Below are positions 33,984 to 41,662 of a stretch of 41,662 nt of DNA, in pieces. Below the pieces are notes generated by a model that did not search any database, was not told the DNA's origin, and was given only the letters and a program-made list of their open reading frames with translations. Source of the stretch: Opitutales bacterium (GTDB lineage Bacteria; Verrucomicrobiota; Verrucomicrobiia; Opitutales; T3Sed10-336); NCBI GenBank assembly GCA_022565335.1, contig JAIUMY010000019.1:1-41662 (forward strand). Direction: 5' to 3'. Made by a program: the position numbers and the translations under genes. How positions within the stretch are numbered: position 1 is the first letter of the stretch; each line of letters starts with the position of its first letter.

Positions 33984-36101
33984 ATGGAAAAGCCTTGCTC
34001 TCTCACGGAGAGACGAAAAAAGTATGATATAGTGATCGGTTTTCAGGATAATTTTTCAGCGTCTCCCTCCCCTCCTCCCTGCCCAACTCGCAAACTCACG
34101 GAGAAAATCTTTGCCCCGGGCGGTTATCTCTCCAAAGCCCTGGCCCTGGAGGAACGTATACCGCAAACCCAAATGGCGACCGCAACCGCGGAGACCATGG
34201 TGAACAACAAGCCTTTGCTCTTCGAAGCCGGCACCGGTTGCGGCAAAAGCCTCGCCTATCTAATCCCGGGAATCATCCAGGCCGTCAGCCAAAAAAGACC
34301 GTGCATCATTTCGACCCACACCATTTCTCTACAGGAACAAATCCTCAACAAGGATATCCCCCTGTGCCGCACCCTCTTTGCCAATATCCCTGAATTGGAG
34401 CCCTTTGCCGATTTTCGTGCCACCCTCTTTGTCGGCAAGGGAAATTATCTTTGCACAACCCGCTTGGTCAAAGCGATTAACGAAAAAGCGGATCTCTTCG
34501 GAGGCACCGACCAGCAAATGTTGGAAAACCTCGCCACCTGGAGCCAGGAAACCTCCACCGGACTTATTCAGGATTTCCCGCCACCGCCCCCTTCCTGGGA
34601 ACTGTGGTCATCCGTCAACGCCGACTCCTCGGTTTGCAACAGCCGCAACTGTACCCCCGAAACATGCCCTTACCAGGCCGCTCGCCAGCGATTGAAGAAA
34701 GCCGATGTCATCATCCTGAACCATTCCCTTCTCTTCGCTCTTCTTAATGCGCAGGGAAGCTTGGGAAAAACCAGGGGCGTTTTGTTTCCTCACGATTTTC
34801 TGATTCTCGACGAAGCCCACACCGTTCCTGCCACCGCTACCGAAAACTTCGGTATTTCCCTGAGTTCGTTCGGCCTCGATCGCCTCCTGAAGCGTCTATA
34901 CAATGACAAAAACCGCAAAGGCCTTCTGGCCCGCATCGGAAGCAAAAAGGACATTGAAGTGGTCGAGGAAACCCGCCGCCTCGCCACCGTCTTTTTCGGG
35001 GATATCGAGCAACGTTATCTGGGGCAGGGACCGGTCCGGCGCATTGCCTCTCCGGGCTGGAACGATCCAATCCTTCAGCCTTCCTTGCGGGTCCTTATCC
35101 AAATCCTCGGAGGACATCTGGAGAAAATCGACGAAGGGCCAGCCAAAGATGAGTTGAACGACCAGAAAAAGCGCCTCGAAAGCGTTATTGCCGCTCTCAA
35201 CGAAACCCATTCGCTGGCTCGGGAAGACCATGTTCATTGGGTCGAAAAAAGTGGCAAGCGACAAACGATCATAACCATCCGGGCCGCCCCCATCGATGTG
35301 GCCCCCTACCTCAAAGAAGCCCTCTTCGAGAGAAAAACTTCCGTTCTCCTGACCAGCGCCACCCTTGCCCCGGTTCAGGATATCGGCCCCTTTGCCAAAA
35401 TCGTTGGCGCTGACCAAGCCGCCACCGGACAGGTCCCCTCCCCTTTCCCCTACCAAAAGAACTGTCGCGCCTTCGTCGTTCGTGATATGGCCGCCCCCGC
35501 TCTTAAAACCCTTCCTCAATACCGAAGGGATTTGGCTGATTATATTCACTTTTTCATCGACCGGGTGCCCGGAGGTTCGCTGGTTCTCTTTACCAGCTAC
35601 AACGATTTGCGCGAGGTCTCCCAATTCTTGCGCGAACCTCTGAAGGAAAGCGGACGGACTTTGCTCGAGCAAACCGGCACCCTGGGTCGCGCCCAACTCG
35701 CCCAGAGGTTTCGCGAAATTGGCAACGCCGTTCTCTTCGGAACCGATAGCTTCTGGACCGGTATCGACATTCCCGGACCCGCCCTCTCTCAGGTTATCGT
35801 CACCCGCCTGCCTTTCGAGAACCCTTCCCACCCTATCGTGGAAGCCAAAATGGAATGGATCCGACAACACGGCGGAAACCCCTTTCAGGAACACACCTTA
35901 CCACAAGCCTTGATCAAATTCCGCCAGGGAATCGGCCGTCTGATTCGTAAACATTCCGATTACGGAAGATTGGTCCTATTGGACTCCAGGATCCTCCGTA
36001 AACCTTACGGGCGCCTCTTTTTGGACGCCCTCCCGGATTGCCCCCAGGAAATTATCGATCGCGACAACCGTGAATTCACGGTGCCGGTTTTAGCGACCTG
36101 A
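33984..36101 (+). CDS. DinG/Rad3-family Fe-S ATP-dependent DNA helicase
   Basis: 705-residue superfamily 2 helicase of the XPD/DinG group, which unwinds forked DNA and R-loops. Walker A is 'EAGTGCGKSLAY' (81-92). Four cysteines placed as in the Fe-S domain are C157, C218, C223 and C228 ('YLCTT', 'VCNSRNCTPETC'), followed by 'ADVIILNHSLL' and the DEAH box 'LILDEAHT' (273-280). The second motor domain has 'LFTSYNDLREVSQFL', 'FGTDSFWTGIDIPG' and 'QGIGRLIRKHSDYG'. I use ATG 33984; the open frame upstream overlaps infA on the other strand. It would be a client of the nearby SUF system. The gene converges on the dynamin-like gene. Confidence 0.88.
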   Translation: MEKPCSLTERRKKYDIVIGFQDNFSASPSPPPCPTRKLTEKIFAPGGYLSKALALEERIPQTQMATATAETMVNNKPLLFEAGTGCGKSLAYLIPGIIQAVSQKRPCIISTHTISLQEQILNKDIPLCRTLFANIPELEPFADFRATLFVGKGNYLCTTRLVKAINEKADLFGGTDQQMLENLATWSQETSTGLIQDFPPPPPSWELWSSVNADSSVCNSRNCTPETCPYQAARQRLKKADVIILNHSLLFALLNAQGSLGKTRGVLFPHDFLILDEAHTVPATATENFGISLSSFGLDRLLKRLYNDKNRKGLLARIGSKKDIEVVEETRRLATVFFGDIEQRYLGQGPVRRIASPGWNDPILQPSLRVLIQILGGHLEKIDEGPAKDELNDQKKRLESVIAALNETHSLAREDHVHWVEKSGKRQTIITIRAAPIDVAPYLKEALFERKTSVLLTSATLAPVQDIGPFAKIVGADQAATGQVPSPFPYQKNCRAFVVRDMAAPALKTLPQYRRDLADYIHFFIDRVPGGSLVLFTSYNDLREVSQFLREPLKESGRTLLEQTGTLGRAQLAQRFREIGNAVLFGTDSFWTGIDIPGPALSQVIVTRLPFENPSHPIVEAKMEWIRQHGGNPFQEHTLPQALIKFRQGIGRLIRKHSDYGRLVLLDSRILRKPYGRLFLDALPDCPQEIIDRDNREFTVPVLAT

Positions 36102-36130
36102 AAACCCGCACGCGAATATGTCGCGCAAAC

Positions 36131-37597
36131 TCAGCGGGACCATTGCCCGCTGACAGAAACTTCCCGATTGCTGATCTTCCGACTGAATTCGGCCCGCAAA
36201 TTTGGGATTTTATCCTCCAATACATTTTCCAAGGCCCGCATGTGCTTTCCTTTGGGCAGGTGGAAACTCTTTGCGCCCAACTCCTTCAAAGTTTTACGGG
36301 TGATTGGCTTCACGCTCTCCCAGAGCATCACCAAATCCTGCGAACGGTTCCGAATCACCCGATCTTCACGGAAAATATCCTCAAAAATGGGATCCAGATT
36401 ATCAATGAGTTCTTGCTCCTTTTTCTGCAGCAGAAACTTTGTCACATAATGCCCCACAACCCCGAGGAGAGCCGTCAACCCAAGACCCAATACGGGTATC
36501 CAACTAGACCAAGACTCCATCAGACCATAAACGGACAAAACAAATAGGAGAAGGGCCGGGGTCAAAAAAGCAAATTGCAGGAATGCCCGCATCTCCCGAA
36601 GTTTCTTTAAAACAACCGATCCCACCTTGACGTGAATCTTCAAGGCCTCCGCATGAGTAGAGGCTTGCGTCAAAACATTGTCGACCCGGCGCGCGGGAGC
36701 ACGTTTGATCTCCTGTACCAGTTCTTCCCGCGCCGATTCAAAATCATCCAACGGCAAAACCGGCTCCGGAGCCCCCGGAACGGGAACATATGTGGTGAAA
36801 ATCTGCGGGATGTCCTTTTTATTAATAACTTTTCCCAAGTTCCAACAAAGCGTTCCATAACAACGGGCAAAATCACGCAAACTGCGGAATTGATCCATTT
36901 TGTTCATCACCACCAGGAGCTTGTGATCCATGCGTACCAGAGAATTTGTTAAAACCGACAGCGTTTCCGTCGTCGTCCCCGGACGATCTGGGTCAAAAAA
37001 CAGAATTACGGCGTCAGCCCGCTCGGCAAACCAACGAACCACCCCCTCAAAATCGTATCCCCGCCCCGAGCTATCCCGGGTCGCCGCATCAATGGTTCCC
37101 GGTGAATCTACCAGGGTCATATCACGAACCAGGACATTTGGCAGTTTCCGCATTTGGAAATGGGATAAAAAATCCGGCCCAAACCGATTTAAGCCCGCAT
37201 AGGAGAGCTCCGGATTGGAGACAATCGCCGCCCCATCACGCTCTTCGCGACGATCACCGTAGGTAATTAATGTAAAATTATCATCGGTCGGAGCCATGCC
37301 GGTTCGTTGAACTTCCTGGCCCAGCAGATGATTGATGAAAGTGGATTTTCCGGAGGAATGATTTCCGATCAAGAGCACCAACGGTTCCCCAAACAATTCC
37401 CCGTCGGTCGGCCGTTTGCGAAAAGCAGTTCTCTCCGCCAAGGGGTCAAAGACCTCTTCGTAAAGTGATTTGACCGAATGGGAGAGTTCTTTGAGCACGT
37501 CTTTCACGCTTTCACATTGAACAAACCCTCGTCGCAAAGCAAGCCTTGCCTGCAATTCCGCCAAAAATAGAATTCCTTTTCCACCAGACTTGAGCAC
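36131..37597 (-). CDS. Membrane dynamin-like (EHD-type) GTPase
   Basis: 488-residue GTPase of the dynamin superfamily. Motifs: G1 'GNHSSGKST' (78-86), a switch threonine in 'APTDDNFT' (102-109), G3 'DSPG' (164-167) and G4 'NKMD' (232-235). The spacing and the 'FFDPDRPGTTTET' region are like EHD/dynamin proteins rather than Era or FeoB. An N-terminal helix of about 60 residues and a C-terminal hairpin of two hydrophobic helices (about 345-395) flanked by long helices suggest a membrane-remodelling role at the inner membrane. The first codon is GTG at 37597 and no later ATG precedes the G1 motif, so the start is uncertain. It is divergent from a small coiled-coil gene by 44 bases. Confidence 0.78.
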   Translation of the reverse strand: MLKSGGKGILFLAELQARLALRRGFVQCESVKDVLKELSHSVKSLYEEVFDPLAERTAFRKRPTDGELFGEPLVLLIGNHSSGKSTFINHLLGQEVQRTGMAPTDDNFTLITYGDRREERDGAAIVSNPELSYAGLNRFGPDFLSHFQMRKLPNVLVRDMTLVDSPGTIDAATRDSSGRGYDFEGVVRWFAERADAVILFFDPDRPGTTTETLSVLTNSLVRMDHKLLVVMNKMDQFRSLRDFARCYGTLCWNLGKVINKKDIPQIFTTYVPVPGAPEPVLPLDDFESAREELVQEIKRAPARRVDNVLTQASTHAEALKIHVKVGSVVLKKLREMRAFLQFAFLTPALLLFVLSVYGLMESWSSWIPVLGLGLTALLGVVGHYVTKFLLQKKEQELIDNLDPIFEDIFREDRVIRNRSQDLVMLWESVKPITRKTLKELGAKSFHLPKGKHMRALENVLEDKIPNLRAEFSRKISNREVSVSGQWSR

Positions 37598-37641
37598 AAA
37601 AGAATTGCCTGCTTCGCCCCAAGTACGTATTCTTGTCTTTC

Positions 37642-37920
37642 ATGAAAAGCTCATACGAATTAGCAATGGAACGATTGCAAAAGGAAAGCCCTCAGGAGTC
37701 CCCTTTATCGGCCTCGCAAAAAGAGGAACTGGCCTCTCTGGACCAAAAGTATCAGGCCAAAATCGCTGAAAAAGAAGTCTTTCTCCAAGGGCAAATTAAC
37801 AAAGCCCGGGCCAGCGGCGATCAAAGTGAAATTCAGGCCCTCGAAAAACAAATGCAAAATGAACGTGCTCGCTTGGAGGAAGAGCGGGAAGAAGCGAAGG
37901 AAAGAGTACGGCAAAAATAA
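37642..37920 (+). CDS. Small coiled-coil protein of unknown function
   Basis: 92 residues, nearly all predicted helix and very rich in E, K, Q, R and A. Heptad-like spacing of L, I and A runs from about 28 ('QKEELASLDQKYQAKIAEKE') to the end ('MQNERARLEEEREEAKERV'), with no cysteines and no membrane segment. I do not recognise a named family, although proteins of this kind starting 'MKSSYELAMERL' seem familiar from related bacteria. ATG 42642 is not meant: the start is ATG 37642, three codons after an in-frame TTG. It is divergent from the dynamin-like GTPase and lies 44 bases before the oxidoreductase gene on the same strand. Confidence 0.65.
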   Translation: MKSSYELAMERLQKESPQESPLSASQKEELASLDQKYQAKIAEKEVFLQGQINKARASGDQSEIQALEKQMQNERARLEEEREEAKERVRQK

Positions 37921-37964
37921 CCTTTTCCCTTGCCCCAAACTCTTCCTTCTTTCTGAGTACTAAG

Positions 37965-39059
37965 ATGACTACTTTGTCGGTTATTGTCGTGGGCACCGGA
38001 GGGGTGGCCAAAAACTTTATCAAAACTCTCCAAAAGCGGGGATCCGATATCCTCGCCGTGGTAAGTTCCAGCGCGGAACGCGCAAAATCTTTCGGCAGTG
38101 AATACGGATTACCCGGCTACGCCAGCGTGACCGAGGCCTGCGAAGCCCACCCCTCGGCCAACTTGGCATTGGTTTTAAACTCCAACCACCAACACGCTCC
38201 GGATACCATTGCCGCCCTCGATAAAGGTCTCCACGTATTTTGCGAAAAACCCATGGCTCCGACCATGGAGGAATGTGAAGCAATGGTTGCCGCCGAGAAG
38301 AGATCCTCCGGAACCCTGCAAATCGGCTTTGAATACATCCACTCCACCATGCCCCGACGCCTCCGAGAACTACAGCAAGACGGGTTTTTCGGTGACCTTC
38401 TCTCTTTGAGTTGCGTGGACTCCCGGGGACACTGGTGGTCCGGCAATCCCAACGCCCCCTTTGCCGACCAAAAAAAACTCCGCCGTGAACTCGGTGGAGG
38501 GATTATTTTCCATTGCGGCATTCATCAATTGGACATGCTGCGCGCTTACATGGGGGATTTTCAAAAAGTTCGGGCCTATCGCTCCAAACAAAACGCCCTC
38601 CCTTACTATCCTGAGGATGTTCCCGCTCATGTTCAGGTAATGCTGGAAACGGATGATGGCCGGGTGGCCAGTTTGGAGGTTTTCCACAGCCGGGCGCCCA
38701 CCTACTATCGGCGCCAACCTGACTACAATCCCCGCTGGCCCGATGTGCCCGGGCATGAATTCCGGCTATCTCTGATCGGGACTCAAGGCTCCGCTCTAGC
38801 CGATTTCTACGGCGAGAAACTTCACCTTTTCCGCTTTAACCACGAAATCAAAGATACTGAACTGGAACGCACCGAAGACTTTGGATTCCACCCCATGAAT
38901 GAACTACATCATGACATGACCGGATTCCTGCAAACCTACCTTGCTCGTATAGAACAAGGGCAAGGCCCCATCGTACCTGCCGAGGATGCCCTCCAGACCA
39001 TGCGCCTGGCCTTCGCCACCGAGGCCTCTATTGGAACCGGCGAAACGGTCCCGGTGTAA
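37965..39059 (+). CDS. Gfo/Idh/MocA family oxidoreductase
   Basis: 364-residue NAD(P)-dependent dehydrogenase of the glucose-fructose oxidoreductase/inositol dehydrogenase family. An N-terminal Rossmann domain begins 'VIVVGTGGVAKNFI' (6-19), the conserved EKP is at 94-96 ('HVFCEKPMAPT'), and the catalytic region includes 'GGGIIFHCGIHQLDMLRAYMG' shortened here to its key histidines in 'HCGIHQLD'. Members act on sugars, inositols or their derivatives; the substrate cannot be read from sequence and no sugar cluster surrounds it. ATG at 37965. sufS follows after 147 bases and seems to have its own control region. Confidence 0.87.
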   Translation: MTTLSVIVVGTGGVAKNFIKTLQKRGSDILAVVSSSAERAKSFGSEYGLPGYASVTEACEAHPSANLALVLNSNHQHAPDTIAALDKGLHVFCEKPMAPTMEECEAMVAAEKRSSGTLQIGFEYIHSTMPRRLRELQQDGFFGDLLSLSCVDSRGHWWSGNPNAPFADQKKLRRELGGGIIFHCGIHQLDMLRAYMGDFQKVRAYRSKQNALPYYPEDVPAHVQVMLETDDGRVASLEVFHSRAPTYYRRQPDYNPRWPDVPGHEFRLSLIGTQGSALADFYGEKLHLFRFNHEIKDTELERTEDFGFHPMNELHHDMTGFLQTYLARIEQGQGPIVPAEDALQTMRLAFATEASIGTGETVPV

Positions 39060-39117
39060 TTTTTACAGTAGCCGCGGAATCCATACCGTACAACCTGCGA
39101 AAGCCCGGTGAGACCGG

Positions 39118-39196
39118 TTTAAAGTTTTACGCAAAAGATTGCTTTTCGCACTGGAAATAATTGAGAATTGGTCTTATTTTAAAGTAAACCTTTAAA
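39118..39196 (+). promoter_or_regulatory. Repeated TTTAAAG motifs and inverted repeat upstream of sufS
   Basis: TTTAAAG occurs at 39118-39124 and again at 39178-39184, exactly 60 bases apart, each followed by a short T/A-rich stretch ending in AC. The second copy forms a perfect inverted repeat with CTTTAAA at 39190-39196 around the spacer TAAAC, ending 10 bases before the sufS ATG. This looks like an operator overlapping the transcription start region. The binding protein is unknown; it does not closely resemble a classical Fur box. Confidence 0.3.
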
Positions 39197-39206
39197 TCTC
39201 CGCGCC

Positions 39207-40457
39207 ATGGCCACCGAAACCGCATATTCAACCACTCTTAATCCCGAAACGATTCGGCGGGACTTTCCCATCCTCCAACAAAAGATCCACGGCAAACCAC
39301 TGATTTATCTGGATAACGGAGCAACCACTCAAAAGCCCGTCGAAGTGATTGAGGCCATGAACCAATACTATCGGGAGGACAACAGCAATGTTCACCGGGG
39401 CATTCACACCCTTAGCAACCGAGCCACCGAGGCCTTCGAGCAAGCGCGCGATACCGTCGCACAATTTTTGCACGCCCCCTGCCGCGAAGAGATCATTTTT
39501 ACCAAAGGGACCACTGAGGCCATCAATCTGGTCGCCCGTACCTGGGCCGAACAGAATTTAAAGGCGGGCGACGTCATTTTACTGACCGAGATGGAACACC
39601 ACAGCAATCTCGTACCCTGGCAACTTCTGGCCCAGCGCAAAGGCCTGGTAATACGCTATGTGCCAGTGCTCGACGATGAAGGTATTTTAACGACCGAACA
39701 GGTCGCAGAAATGCTTACTCCGGAAGTGAAATTTTTCGCCTTCACCCATATATCCAATACCCTTGGGGTGGTTAATCCTGCCCGCGAATTTTGCGCCCTC
39801 GCCCGCGAACGAGGGATCGTCACCCTGGTCGATGGAGCCCAAAGTGCTGGCCATATGGCCGTAGACCTAAATGATATGCGGCCCGATTTTTTCGTATTTT
39901 CCGGTCATAAAACCGCCGGGCCCACCGGAGTGGGAGTCTTGTACGGAAGATACGAACTCCTCGAGCAGATGCCCCCCTTCCACGGCGGGGGCGAAATGAT
40001 CGACCGCGTCAGCTTTGAGCGCGTTACTTTCAAAAAGCCCCCCCACAAATTCGAAGCGGGCACCCCCAGTATAGCCGAAGTCATTGGGCTCGGGGCCTCA
40101 CTCAAATACCTTTCCAACATCGGGATGGATCGCATTTTTTCCCACGACCACGAACTCGCGGCCTATGCCGACAAACATCTGCGGTCCCTCCCCGGAATTC
40201 GCGTCCTTGGGCCCCGTACAAATCGAGCCGGCTTGGTCAGTTTTCATTTCGAGAATGTCCACGCTCATGACTTGGTGACCTTCGCCGATATGGATGGGAT
40301 CGCCCTGCGCGGCGGACACCACTGCACTCAACCTCTCATGGAAAAACTGGGCTTACATTCAACCGCCCGCGCCAGCTTTTACCTTTACAACACCAAAGAG
40401 GAAATCGACCACCTTTTGGAAAATCTTCAAAAAACTCTATCCTTCTTCGCCTCCTAA
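39207..40457 (+). CDS. sufS: Cysteine desulfurase, SufS (group II)
   Basis: 416-residue PLP enzyme that removes sulfur from cysteine as a persulfide and passes it to the SufBCD scaffold. The PLP lysine is K235 in 'FSGHKTAGPTGVGVLYG', 'MEHHSNLVPWQ' (129-139) contains the PLP-stacking histidine, 'VDGAQSAGH' (208-216) the ring-nitrogen aspartate, and the persulfide cysteine is C373 in 'RGGHHCTQP', the short-loop arrangement of group II. ATG at 39207. It is not with sufCBDT (about 11 kb upstream on the same strand), and no sufE or sufU sulfur-transfer partner gene is present in the window. Confidence 0.94.
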   Translation: MATETAYSTTLNPETIRRDFPILQQKIHGKPLIYLDNGATTQKPVEVIEAMNQYYREDNSNVHRGIHTLSNRATEAFEQARDTVAQFLHAPCREEIIFTKGTTEAINLVARTWAEQNLKAGDVILLTEMEHHSNLVPWQLLAQRKGLVIRYVPVLDDEGILTTEQVAEMLTPEVKFFAFTHISNTLGVVNPAREFCALARERGIVTLVDGAQSAGHMAVDLNDMRPDFFVFSGHKTAGPTGVGVLYGRYELLEQMPPFHGGGEMIDRVSFERVTFKKPPHKFEAGTPSIAEVIGLGASLKYLSNIGMDRIFSHDHELAAYADKHLRSLPGIRVLGPRTNRAGLVSFHFENVHAHDLVTFADMDGIALRGGHHCTQPLMEKLGLHSTARASFYLYNTKEEIDHLLENLQKTLSFFAS

Positions 40458-40858
40458 CCGCTTATCATTACCACCTCCTTCCAACGTCAATTTTTAATTC
40501 CAAGAAACTTAATTGACCACCCGCAGTGCAAAGGCGCCAAACGAATAGAATTTTTCGAATTATTGTATAAAAAGACTAAAGCCTCCGGGCCTGATGACCA
40601 GAAAGAGCTCTTGTTCGACATATTACCCCCTCATTTCATAAAGATGCCTTGAAATCATCAAGCGAAAGGTGATAAAGCCCCTACACATGCCGTGAACAGC
40701 AGACAAAATTCTATGGAATTACAAGAATTCCATTAACCCCAGGACATACAATTACTGCTCAAGTAAATTTCGGCAAATCTTCGCACTTAAGAATCAAAGA
40801 AAGCTGAATGAAACCGCCATCCCGTTTAAAGACACCTATTCAGATTGGCCTTCTAACC
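40458..40858. other. AT-rich 401-base intergenic region
   Basis: No gene was recognised between sufS and the second RAYT gene, which face each other. The stretch is visibly poorer in GC than the flanking genes. It contains an 8-base perfect inverted repeat ATGGAATT/AATTCCAT (40713-40720 and 40726-40733) around ACAAG. There is no clear intrinsic terminator for sufS. The 3' side of a RAYT gene is a plausible place for REP-like palindromes, but only this single one was seen. Confidence 0.5.
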
Positions 40859-41662
40859 TCAACGCTTAAACCGGAAAAGATTCGGAGTAAATAAATCTCT
40901 TAAAGATGTTTGTTTAACAATAAACTGCGGTCTGATTTTCGCCGATGAGCATTCCCTCACCTTATCCATACACCGGCGAACAAATGACTTTTCGCCGATC
41001 ACCTGCCCTTTTACCACCGCCGCAAAAATCCTTTCCCTTACCCGTCGATCACGATCACTATCCGCCTGCTCACTGAGCAAACGGGTGATTTCCTTCTGCG
41101 CTTCCTGGTCATCCAGATGCCCCTTGCCGTCCCGTGGCATTCGCCCCTGTCCCAGCACCAGCATTCGGTAAAATCTCAACACATCGCTGCCCGTATCCTT
41201 ATCTATCGCATCCACAATATACCCCAGATCGACCATTGGCTCTCCCGCCATCACCGACTCCCCGTAACCACTGTAGGCATATTTGCCCGGATCGTCCACC
41301 AATCCCGCCCGCACCGGATTCAGGTCAATGTAAGCCGCCACAACCTTCAAGGCGTTAGCCCGCCCCTCCACCAAGACACTCTTAAACTTCTCACTCCACA
41401 GCGGACCATAGCGCCGGTACTCACTGTTGTACCAGATACTCACCCGCTGTTTGAAGGTTTTCACGAACTCCGGCAAATTGTGCATTCGCTTATGCAAGGC
41501 CTCGCGGAGTTCCTCCGCCTCCTTGCCTCCCTGTTCCAGCGTCCGCTGCACCTGTTCCACCGAATTGGGCGCATAGGCTATCGAACGAGGCGTCTTGCGC
41601 AGATGATTGTTCTCCCCGTGCAAATGCCCATACCGCTCCACCAACTCCTCGTCGGTCAGCTC
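40859..41662 (-). CDS. REP-associated tyrosine transposase (RAYT), 5' part beyond the window
   Basis: Partial: the frame is open to the window edge, where the extra codons read ELTDEE before 'LVERYGHLHGE', in line with the middle of the other RAYT at 11365-12360. The 267 visible residues contain 'RVSIWYNSEYRRYGPLWSEK' with the tyrosine helix and 'AAYIDLNPVRAGLVDDP'. The HUH histidines lie beyond the right edge and cannot be checked. The C-terminal extension (about 130 residues) has the same length class as the other copy but differs in sequence, so the two are related but not a recent duplication. Stop at 40859. Confidence 0.82.
   Translation of the reverse strand, partial: ELTDEELVERYGHLHGENNHLRKTPRSIAYAPNSVEQVQRTLEQGGKEAEELREALHKRMHNLPEFVKTFKQRVSIWYNSEYRRYGPLWSEKFKSVLVEGRANALKVVAAYIDLNPVRAGLVDDPGKYAYSGYGESVMAGEPMVDLGYIVDAIDKDTGSDVLRFYRMLVLGQGRMPRDGKGHLDDQEAQKEITRLLSEQADSDRDRRVRERIFAAVVKGQVIGEKSFVRRCMDKVRECSSAKIRPQFIVKQTSLRDLFTPNLFRFKR

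Overview
The window reads as an ordinary chromosomal stretch of a Gram-negative bacterium, most likely a member of the Verrucomicrobiota (Opitutae-like). This is an inference, not a phylogenetic test. It rests on gene content and style: an IF-1 with a basic C-terminal tail, a sufCBD-sufT cluster behind a Fur-family gene, tandem ExbD proteins, RAYT transposases with long C-terminal extensions, weak Shine-Dalgarno signals at many genes, and mid-to-high GC coding DNA. About 35 protein genes, one tRNA-His, three convincing intrinsic terminators and a few candidate regulatory sites can be supported.

Layout. 1-2.0 kb: a GIY-YIG remnant converges on ilvB. 2.2-3.9 kb: an orphan L-fucose-isomerase-like protein. 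4.0-8.5 kb (minus strand): cimA-trkA-trkH, i.e. citramalate synthase followed by the Trk potassium uptake pair. 8.75-10.8 kb: gnd and a DoxX-family protein. 10.9-12.4 kb: a DUF2721 membrane protein and a RAYT transposase. 12.4-16.5 kb (minus): a tight series exbD-exbD-argH-YgjP-like metallopeptidase-xerC. 16.6-17.6 kb: a HAD phosphatase and tRNA-His. 17.7-22.3 kb (minus): HNH endonuclease, rarA and a large GH13 glucan hydrolase. 22.45-28.5 kb (plus): an Nramp-related transporter, a Fur-family regulator, sufC, sufB, sufD and sufT. 28.7-31.1 kb: two exported proteins of unknown function. 31.2-33.9 kb (minus): infA-cysK-LMW phosphatase-fructosamine kinase. 34.0-36.1 kb: a DinG-like Fe-S helicase. 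36.1-37.9 kb: a membrane dynamin-like GTPase divergent from a small coiled-coil protein. 38.0-40.5 kb: a Gfo/Idh/MocA oxidoreductase and sufS. 40.5-41.7 kb: an AT-rich gap and a second RAYT cut by the window end.

How the genes work together. Iron-sulfur assembly is the main theme of the right half: scaffold genes sufBCD and sufT sit together behind a metal-responsive regulator, the sulfur donor sufS lies about 11 kb away on the same strand, cysK supplies cysteine, and a probable Fe-S client helicase lies between. The phosphatase-kinase pair at 32 kb overlaps by 4 bases and looks like a protein-deglycation module. ilvB and cimA together point to isoleucine synthesis through citramalate.

I did not find a clearly new multi-gene system. 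The most promising unexplained items are the Nramp-family transporter that has lost the usual metal-binding motifs yet sits next to fur-suf, the two-gene exported operon at 28.7-31.1 kb, the orphan FucI-like enzyme, and the dynamin-like GTPase with its coiled-coil neighbour.
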